Assembly (NCBI GenBank): GCA_964416315.1
Contig: CAYQDR010000141.1
Location: 1 to 11,179 of the forward strand
Direction: 5' to 3'
Origin: CAYQDR01 sp964416315
GTDB taxonomy: Bacteria > Methylomirabilota > Methylomirabilia > Rokubacteriales > DASRDR01
DNA: 11,179 nt
Part shown: positions 6,505 to 11,179 of the stretch, one piece after another
How positions within the stretch are numbered: the stretch's first letter is position 1
How the letters are laid out: the number at the start of each line of letters is the position of its first letter
Notes under the pieces: generated by a model
Seen by the model: the letters and a program-made list of their open reading frames with translations, nothing else
What the model was told of the DNA's origin: nothing
Database searches by the model: none
Translations under genes and position numbers: made by a program

Positions 6505-7035
6505 TTGGACTTTGGCCGCGTGCTGGCGATCGTCACGCCGTTCTTCGAGCGCGAGGGCTTTCGCTACGCGGTGATCGGGGCCTTCGGCCTTCACGCCTAC
6601 GGCCTGAGCCGAGCCACGCTCGACCTCGATTTCGTGACAGAATCGAGAGCCCAACCGAAGCTGCTCGCGTTTGTCGAAGGGGTCGGGTACGAGACCCTGC
6701 ACGTGTCGGCGGGCTACTCGAACCACGTCCACCCGGACCGGGCGCTGGGTCGGATCGATTTCGTGTACGTGGACGGCGAAACCAGCCGCCTGCTCTTCGA
6801 AGGCTGCCGGCCGCGGCTCAACCTCGGCGACCGCGTCATGCCGGTGCCTCGCCCCGAGCACCTCGCGGCGATGAAGGTCCAGGCCATGAAGAACGACCCG
6901 TCCCGGACCTTGCAGGAGATGGCCGACGTCCAGTTCCTGCTGCGACTGCCCGGAATCGACGAGGGAGAAATCCGAGGCTACTTCGAGCGCGCCGGGCTCC
7001 GCGAGCGTTTCGATGAGATCAAGCGGCTCGCCTGA
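6505..7035 (+). CDS. Nucleotidyltransferase-fold protein (MNT/AbiEii-like)
   Basis: A 176-residue protein of the DNA polymerase beta-like nucleotidyltransferase superfamily. TTG at 6505 is taken as start because GGAG (6490-6493) precedes it by 11 bases and the predicted -10 is just upstream; the next in-frame GTG (6520) lacks a ribosome site. Seen: YAVIGAFGLHAYG (21-33), which carries the helical G-x-F-G turn; the metal-binding pair D40 and D42 in TLDLDFV; and a third acidic residue D85 in RIDFVYVD. VPRPEHLAAMKVQAM (114-128) and MADVQFLL (139-146) match the usual C-terminal part, with K124 and D141. With the triad intact it could transfer a nucleotide to protein, tRNA or a small molecule; relatives act as toxins, antitoxins or resistance enzymes. 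It overlaps the following 70-residue gene by 23 bp, so the two are probably coupled. Confidence 0.8.
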   Translation: MDFGRVLAIVTPFFEREGFRYAVIGAFGLHAYGLSRATLDLDFVTESRAQPKLLAFVEGVGYETLHVSAGYSNHVHPDRALGRIDFVYVDGETSRLLFEGCRPRLNLGDRVMPVPRPEHLAAMKVQAMKNDPSRTLQEMADVQFLLRLPGIDEGEIRGYFERAGLRERFDEIKRLA

Positions 7036-7225
7036 CCGCCTGGCGCTGGACCGGGACCTCCCGACCACCGACGAGGACGTGGCCGCCCTTCGGCGCCTGC
7101 GTCACGCAGAGGGAATCGATCTCGAAGGGTACCTCGGATTCCTCGGGGGGTTCACACCGCCTGCCCCGAGCACGCTGCGATCGCGCCGGGGTCCGGCCGG
7201 TCCCCCGTTCTGCCTGACCGAGTGA
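7013..7225 (+). CDS. Small conserved-looking partner of the nucleotidyltransferase
   Basis: A 70-residue protein whose ATG lies inside the last 23 bases of the nucleotidyltransferase gene in another frame, so it is likely translated by re-initiation; no clear ribosome site of its own is visible. It shows three blocks that look selected rather than random: LPTTDEDVAALRRLR (16-30, amphipathic helix), LEGYLGFLGGF (37-47), and RRGPAGPPFCL (58-68). I recall similar tiny proteins next to nucleotidyltransferases, but the family has no function I can name. There is no HEPN RxxxxH motif, so it is not the usual MNT partner. It may bind or regulate its neighbour, as an antitoxin or cofactor-like subunit would. 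The SNF2 gene begins 33 bp later. Confidence 0.65.
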   Translation: MRSSGSPDRLALDRDLPTTDEDVAALRRLRHAEGIDLEGYLGFLGGFTPPAPSTLRSRRGPAGPPFCLTE

Positions 7226-7258
7226 GGCCGAGCGGAGCGGGAAACGGCAGCTCGGGTT

Positions 7259-9613
7259 ATGGGGCGCGACAAGCGTGAGCGTCGCCGGCTGAAGCGAGCC
7301 GAGAAGCGCAAGCGCCAGGCTCGCCAGGAGGCGCAGGCGGCCCAGGCGCTGGCGCGGCACGACCGCGCCTTCCAGGCCGCCTGGACCGCGGACCGCCTGA
7401 TGCACGTGGGGCGGACGACCGAGGCGGTCACCGCCGCTGCCCGTGCGGCCACTCTCGCGCCCCGCGACCGCAGGCTCGCCGCGCTGTACGTGGCCGCAGC
7501 CGACGGCTCGCGAGATCCCGAGCTCCGGCTCCGCGCCTACGAGCACCTGGCCAGAGTCGCCGAGCCCGATGCCACCCTTCTGATCACGCTTGCTGACCTC
7601 TACGCTTCGACCGGACGTACCGCGCGGGCGTGGGAGCTCACCGCTCGGGCTCGCGCCATCCTCCCGCGGCGCCTCCGCGACCGTCGGCGCTGGCTCGAGT
7701 TGCTCGAGTCCGTGGAGTCGCGGTGCGCGCCCGAGCGAGCCCCCGCGACGCCGACGACCGACGGGCAGACCCTCCTGCCGTTCGACGGCAACGTGGGGCA
7801 AACCGTTGGGCCGGCGGACGCCACTGAGGGTCCCGGGCCCCAGGCCCGGGCCGAGGGCGCGACCGAGCCCGAGCCGGCGCCGCCTGCCACGTTCGACATT
7901 GAGGTCAGCATCGGCACATCGATCGGGGACCTGAGCGTGCTGGCCTCGGGTGTCAGGGGCACACTCGACGACATCCGCCTGAACCTCCTGGCAGCGACGA
8001 TCCGGGAAGCCAGCTCGTACGACCGCCTCCTCGCGGTGGAGCGCGCACAGGGCTTGCTGCGGCTTTCGCACCAGGAGGAGACTGCGCGCCGCGTCCTGTC
8101 CGTCCTCCTCGGGCGAGCCCTGCTTGCCGACGAGGTGGGGCTCGGGAAGACTATCGAGGCGGGGTTGGTGCTGCTCGAGTACATGCTGCGCGGTCACGTG
8201 GGCTCGGCGCTGGTCCTCACACCTCCGTCTCTGGTCGCGCAGTGGCGCGAGGAGCTCGGGTCCAAGTTCGGGATCGACACGCGCACCACGGACGACCCGG
8301 CGTTCCGCGCAGAGCCGGCGCGGTTCTGGGCACGTCCCGGAGTGGTCATCGCCTCGCTCGCCACCGCCCGGGCGCCTCGGCACCGGGACGCCGTGGCCGA
8401 GCGGTCGTGGGACCTCATCATCGTAGACGAGGCCCATATGCTCAAGAACGCGCGCACCCAAGCCTACGCGCTGGTCTCGCGCCTGACGTCGCGCTTCTTC
8501 CTGTTGCTCACGGCCACGCCCGTGGAGAACAACGTCGAGGAGCTCTACAACCTGGTGAGCCTCATCCGGCCGGGGCAGCTCGGGGGTCGAGCCGAGTTCG
8601 TGCGCCGCTTCGGCGGTGCCAGGAGACGAATCTCGGAGGCGGCACGCCGCGAGCTGCGCGGCCTGCTGAGCGAGGTGATGATCAGGAACACTCGCGCGTT
8701 GTCCGGGGTCCGGCTGCCGCCTCGCTTCGCGCGCACCGTGCTCGTCGACCCGCGGCCGGCCGAACGCGAGCTGTACGACCACCTGGTCGCGGTGCTGCGA
8801 GCGCTCGGGCCCGGCGGGCGCACGCGTCTGCTGCTCTCCGTCCTGCTCCAGGAAGCCGGCAGCAGCCCTCAGGCCGTCGCGGCCACCCTCGAGAAGATCC
8901 GCGACGACTCGGTGATCCCCGCTGCGGCGAAGGAGGCCCTGGTCCCGGCCGTGTCTTTTGCCGCGCGGCTGCCGGAGACCGGCAAGGGGCATGCACTGGC
9001 TCGCGTGCTCGCCGAAAGCGACGGCGCGACCGTGGTCTTCACGCGCTTCCGCGCCACGCTTGGCTTCTTGCACTCGTTCCTCGGGGGGCAAGGCGTGTCC
9101 TGCGAGCGCGTCGACGGCGATACGCCCGTCCCGCTGCGCCACGACGCCATCGAGCGATGCCGCCGGCGCGGAAGCGTGTTGCTGTCCACTGATGTTGGCA
9201 GCGAGGGGCTCAACCTCCAGTTCTGCCGACGGGTCGTCAACTTCGACCTCCCCTGGAACCCGATGCGAATCGAGCAGCGGATCGGGCGCGTCCATCGCAT
9301 CGGCCAGGAGCACCCCGTGGACGTGGTGAACCTCTGCCTGGCCGGCTCGATCGAGGAGCGCATCCTGCTCATCCTGGATGAGCGGATCAACCTGTTCGAG
9401 CTCGTCGTGGGCGAGGTGGAGATGATCCTCGGCTACCTGGAGGAAGAGGGAGAGTTCTCGGAGGTGATGCTCAACGCCTTTGCCACGGCGGACCCGCGAG
9501 AGCGCGAGCAGCGGTTTGCGCGCATCGGCGACGCGCTGGCTGTTGCCTGCGCCCGCTACCAGAACGTCAAGGCCTTCGACGAGGCCTTCTTCCGCAACGA
9601 GCTGGGAGTCTGA
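7259..9613 (+). CDS. SNF2/RapA-like DEAH helicase with TPR-like N-terminus
   Basis: A 784-residue superfamily 2 ATPase of the SNF2 group, expected to translocate on double-stranded nucleic acid and displace proteins, not to unwind strands. Motifs in order: DEVGLGKT (291-298, Walker A with K297), LVLTPPSLVAQW, DEAH (390-393), LTATPVENN (417-425), VVFTRFRATLGFL, STDVGSEGLNLQ (643-654) and QRIGRVHRIGQ (673-683), all intact. The DEVGLGKTIEAG form of motif I is typical of RapA/HepA-type and DISARM DrmD-type helicases. Residues 1-34 are a basic helix. Residues about 35-138 look like two or three TPR-type helical repeats (VGRTTEAVTAAARAATLAP; LADLYASTGRTARAWELTARA). A proline/alanine-rich linker (about 165-212) follows. 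No nuclease or methylase domain is visible. ATG 7259 has only a distant GGAG (7234-7237), so a slightly later start is possible. The zinc-ribbon gene begins 8 nt after its stop, which suggests they act together. Confidence 0.9.
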   Translation: MGRDKRERRRLKRAEKRKRQARQEAQAAQALARHDRAFQAAWTADRLMHVGRTTEAVTAAARAATLAPRDRRLAALYVAAADGSRDPELRLRAYEHLARVAEPDATLLITLADLYASTGRTARAWELTARARAILPRRLRDRRRWLELLESVESRCAPERAPATPTTDGQTLLPFDGNVGQTVGPADATEGPGPQARAEGATEPEPAPPATFDIEVSIGTSIGDLSVLASGVRGTLDDIRLNLLAATIREASSYDRLLAVERAQGLLRLSHQEETARRVLSVLLGRALLADEVGLGKTIEAGLVLLEYMLRGHVGSALVLTPPSLVAQWREELGSKFGIDTRTTDDPAFRAEPARFWARPGVVIASLATARAPRHRDAVAERSWDLIIVDEAHMLKNARTQAYALVSRLTSRFFLLLTATPVENNVEELYNLVSLIRPGQLGGRAEFVRRFGGARRRISEAARRELRGLLSEVMIRNTRALSGVRLPPRFARTVLVDPRPAERELYDHLVAVLRALGPGGRTRLLLSVLLQEAGSSPQAVAATLEKIRDDSVIPAAAKEALVPAVSFAARLPETGKGHALARVLAESDGATVVFTRFRATLGFLHSFLGGQGVSCERVDGDTPVPLRHDAIERCRRRGSVLLSTDVGSEGLNLQFCRRVVNFDLPWNPMRIEQRIGRVHRIGQEHPVDVVNLCLAGSIEERILLILDERINLFELVVGEVEMILGYLEEEGEFSEVMLNAFATADPREREQRFARIGDALAVACARYQNVKAFDEAFFRNELGV

Positions 9614-9621
9614 CGCGCGGG

Positions 9622-10734
9622 ATGGAGCTGGTCCGCGAGTTTCTCGCCGGCGTGCTCGAGGTCGTGGGAGGGGTCGTGGAGGAGGTCCCCGGCGGCCTCC
9701 ACGTGCTCCTGCCCTCCGAGCAGGCGGAGCGCCTGAGCTTGCCGGAGGAAGCCCGGATCGATCTGGATCCGGCGCGGGAGAGAGGCGAGAACGCGATCGA
9801 CGGCCGTTTCGGGTCGCCGTTGCTCGAGCAGCTGGTCGCGCAGCGCCTGGCCGCGCCCGCGGTGGCGGCCGTGGCCCTGCCTCCCGAGCTGCCGCGCTCG
9901 CTGCCGGACCACCTTCCGGTGCTGCTCAACGCGGTCCGGCGAGGCGCGACCCAGAGCACACGCCGCACGCTGCGCTACCTCGCGGGACAGCTCCGCGTCG
10001 TGTGCCAAGCCGATGAGGTCCGGAGCGCGATCGTGCCGGTGTGCATTCGGCTCGCCGACGGAGCCTGCACGACGCCGCTACCTGTCGAGCGCGGGTACAC
10101 GGTGTCGGCAGAGCCTCTGAACGAGGCGGAGCGGCAGCGGGTCGCCGTCGGACTCGAACGATGGCTGTGCCGCCAGGGTGTATGGCACATGGCCGGCGCG
10201 CTGGAGGCACTGAAGCGGCGGGCGCGGCGCGATTTGGAGCGCATGGCAGAGTACTACGCGGGACTGTACGCGGACATGAACCAAGCCGCCCGGCGCGCGC
10301 GCAGCGACGCGGAGCGGGCGCGGCGTCTGGCAAAGCTGGAGGCGCTCGCGTCGGACCTCGACGCCCGCCGGCGCCAGCTGCGGGAGAGGTTGCGGCCGCG
10401 AGTGTTCGCGGAGATCATCGCCGCGACCCTCGTGGAGACCGAGACCGAACGGTCCGCCGTACCGGTACGCCGCCGCTCGAGCGACGCCGTAGTCACGGTG
10501 GACTGTCGCGCCAGCGACAGCGTGTTCGAAGGGCCCGGTTGCGACGCCTGCGGGGTCGCCGCCCTGCGCGTGTACCTGTGCGACGACGCGCTACACGTTC
10601 TGTGCGACCAGTGCGGCCACGCCGGCCGCCTCGATCGGGCGCGCTGTCCCGCGTGCACGCCCCCGGCAGTCACGCCGCTCGTCCTCTCGACCGATGATCC
10701 GACGCGCGGGGTCCTCCCGAGGATTGCCGGGTGA
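9622..10734 (+). CDS. Coiled-coil/zinc-ribbon protein, probable partner of the SNF2 helicase
   Basis: A 370-residue protein starting 8 nt after the helicase stop, with GGGAG (9604-9608) inside the helicase's last codons; the two are almost surely co-translated. I know no named family. Residues 1-90 form a mixed domain containing a GSPLLEQL block. About 192-275 is a strongly charged helix fit for a coiled coil (KRRARRDLERMAEYYAGLYA; RARRLAKLEALASDLDARRR). The end carries three CxxC knuckles, C307/C310, C328/C331 and C342/C345, with C320, H325 and H333 also available, so one or two zinc ions are likely. That fits a nucleic-acid or protein docking module. I recall similar proteins beside RapA-like helicases in other bacteria and in archaea, so the pair may be conserved, but I cannot verify it here. 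No catalytic motif is visible. Confidence 0.8.
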   Translation: MELVREFLAGVLEVVGGVVEEVPGGLHVLLPSEQAERLSLPEEARIDLDPARERGENAIDGRFGSPLLEQLVAQRLAAPAVAAVALPPELPRSLPDHLPVLLNAVRRGATQSTRRTLRYLAGQLRVVCQADEVRSAIVPVCIRLADGACTTPLPVERGYTVSAEPLNEAERQRVAVGLERWLCRQGVWHMAGALEALKRRARRDLERMAEYYAGLYADMNQAARRARSDAERARRLAKLEALASDLDARRRQLRERLRPRVFAEIIAATLVETETERSAVPVRRRSSDAVVTVDCRASDSVFEGPGCDACGVAALRVYLCDDALHVLCDQCGHAGRLDRARCPACTPPAVTPLVLSTDDPTRGVLPRIAG

Positions 10735-10780
10735 GAGCGCCCATGCCCAGGAGAGGCTTCGCGTCTACGCGGCAAAGAAG

Positions 10781-10806
10781 GAACCGCCCTTACGGGCGGG
10801 TGGTTC
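10781..10806 (+). terminator. Hairpin after the zinc-ribbon gene, possible terminator
   Basis: CCGCCC (10784-10789) and GGGCGG (10794-10799) form a perfect 6-bp stem on a TTAC loop, and GAACC/GGTTC at the edges can pair in an alternative longer form. It lies 47 bp after the stop at 10734. No T-run follows, so it may stop transcription weakly or only stabilise the 3' end. Confidence 0.4.
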
Positions 10807-10952
10807 GGATCGGCCACTACCGGCAGTGATCCTGCCCTATTTTCTGAGCAGGTAGGCCAGGGCCGCGTCCTCGGCGGTCCTGTCCCGGCCTTGTCGGGAT
10901 CGCTCGCCGGCCGGGTGGGCGGCCTTTCGCGGTGGAGTCTCCTCTGACCCAA

Positions 10953-10981
10953 CCCTCTCCCCCACGGGAGAAGGGAGTTTT
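10953..10981 (+). terminator. Rho-independent terminator between convergent genes
   Basis: CCCTCTCCC (10953-10961) pairs with GGGAGAAGGG (10966-10975), leaving one bulged A, across a CCAC loop. TTTT (10978-10981) follows on the plus strand. It sits about 220 bp after the zinc-ribbon gene and 7 bp from the stop of the converging minus-strand gene, where a terminator is expected. C-rich/G-rich hairpins of this look also occur as dispersed intergenic repeats in GC-rich genomes. Confidence 0.5.
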
Positions 10982-10987
10982 CGGCTC

Positions 10988-11179
10988 TCAGCGGGTGAGG
11001 CTCGCCGCCATCGCGGTCGCGAAGGCGAGCGTGCTGCGGAAGACGGGGTCGGGCTCGAGGTCCGAGAGCTGGCGGGCGACCATGGCGGCGCGGGGCGGCG
11101 CGGGGAACGTCAGCGTCCGCAGCCCCGCCGTCGGGCCGTCCGTCCGGACGCTGAGCCGTCCGCCTTCCTGGCTCTCGAA
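10988..11179 (-). CDS. C-terminal end of an OpcA-like protein (cut by the window edge)
   Basis: The last 63 residues of a minus-strand gene whose start lies beyond the window; TGA at 10990-10988. The readable part runs from FESQEGGRLSVRTDGP through RAAMVARQLSDLEPDPVF to the end SLTR. The layout (short strands, then a basic helix with LVA-type residues, then DPVF and a final alanine-rich helix) resembles the C-terminal domain of OpcA, which assists assembly of glucose-6-phosphate dehydrogenase. That match is from memory and cannot be confirmed on 63 residues. It is intact where the left copy at 6046 is broken, so it is likely the functional gene. It converges with the zinc-ribbon gene. Confidence 0.6.
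   Translation of the reverse strand, partial: FESQEGGRLSVRTDGPTAGLRTLTFPAPPRAAMVARQLSDLEPDPVFRSTLAFATAMAASLTR
10988..11179 (-). repeat. Right copy of the direct repeat flanking the cassette
   Basis: Aligns with 6046-6234 in the same orientation from the stop codon inward, with one 3-bp gap and scattered substitutions; over the best 47 codons 41 residues agree. The homology reaches the window edge, so the full repeat is probably longer. The sequences outside the stop codons of the two copies are unrelated. Confidence 0.75.

Larger units (their letters stand above)
10735..10987. other. Convergent intergenic region, no clear gene
   Basis: About 250 bp between the zinc-ribbon gene and the end of the minus-strand gene to its right. 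It contains the two hairpins listed separately and a third weak stem, TCCCG/CGGGA, around 10880-10900. On the minus strand a short open frame ends in RTAEDAALAYLLRK at a TAG (10839-10837); it looks like a protein tail but has no visible start or body and may be the relic of a lost gene. No RNA gene is apparent. Confidence 0.4.

Noticed and set aside
7019..9313. 764-codon minus-strand frame opposite the SNF2 gene
   Set aside because: Open only because of G/C third-position bias; the plus strand carries all seven helicase motifs in order.
7259..10734. Assigning the helicase pair to DISARM
   Set aside because: Motif I and the SNF2 type fit DrmD, but no DrmA, DrmB, DrmC or methylase gene is present and the partner's zinc-ribbon layout does not match them.
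1..11179. CRISPR array, tRNA or rRNA genes, transposase or integrase
   Set aside because: No regularly spaced repeats, no cloverleaf or rRNA-like stretch, and no transposase or recombinase motifs were seen on either strand.

Overview
The window is very GC-rich, with strongly G/C-biased third codon positions, gene-dense, and rich in CoA-ester metabolism genes. This fits an environmental bacterium of the Rokubacteria/Methylomirabilota or high-GC proteobacterial kind. That placement is inferred from style alone; there is no rRNA or marker gene here. The window splits into a metabolic half (about 1-5222), a low-key junction with a toxin-antitoxin pair and a gene relic (about 5379-6459), and an accessory half (about 6475-10734). 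It ends in the 3' part of a minus-strand gene. Left half: a hairpin terminator (56-74) closes an upstream unit. It is followed by a possible extended -10 promoter and four co-directional genes: two different CaiB/BaiF-type CoA-transferases in tandem, a 197-residue cysteine-bearing protein of unknown function, and an acyl/aryl-CoA ligase of the benzoate/2-aminobenzoate-CoA ligase type. Together they look like an operon that activates a carboxylic acid, perhaps aromatic, to its CoA thioester by ligase and by CoA transfer. Junction: on the minus strand sits a compact type II toxin-antitoxin operon (ribbon-helix-helix antitoxin, then RelE/ParE-like toxin, GTGA overlap) with its own promoter. A 7-bp inverted repeat across the -35 box is a good autoregulatory operator candidate. 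Upstream of it lies a broken 3' piece of a minus-strand gene with a premature TGA. Its homologue, without that stop, reappears at the right edge of the window (41 of 47 residues identical over the best stretch, by hand). The block in between is therefore bracketed by two direct copies about 4.94 kb apart. Right half: a four-gene plus-strand cassette fills the space between the copies. It holds a TTG-started nucleotidyltransferase-fold protein, an overlapping 70-residue protein, a 784-residue RapA-like SNF2 helicase with a TPR-like N-terminus, and a 370-residue protein with a coiled coil and a C-terminal cysteine zinc-ribbon. Two hairpins and a T-run follow. The SNF2 helicase with its 8-nt-spaced zinc-ribbon partner, possibly joined by the nucleotidyltransferase pair, is the best candidate here for an undescribed (perhaps defence or nucleic-acid remodelling) system.
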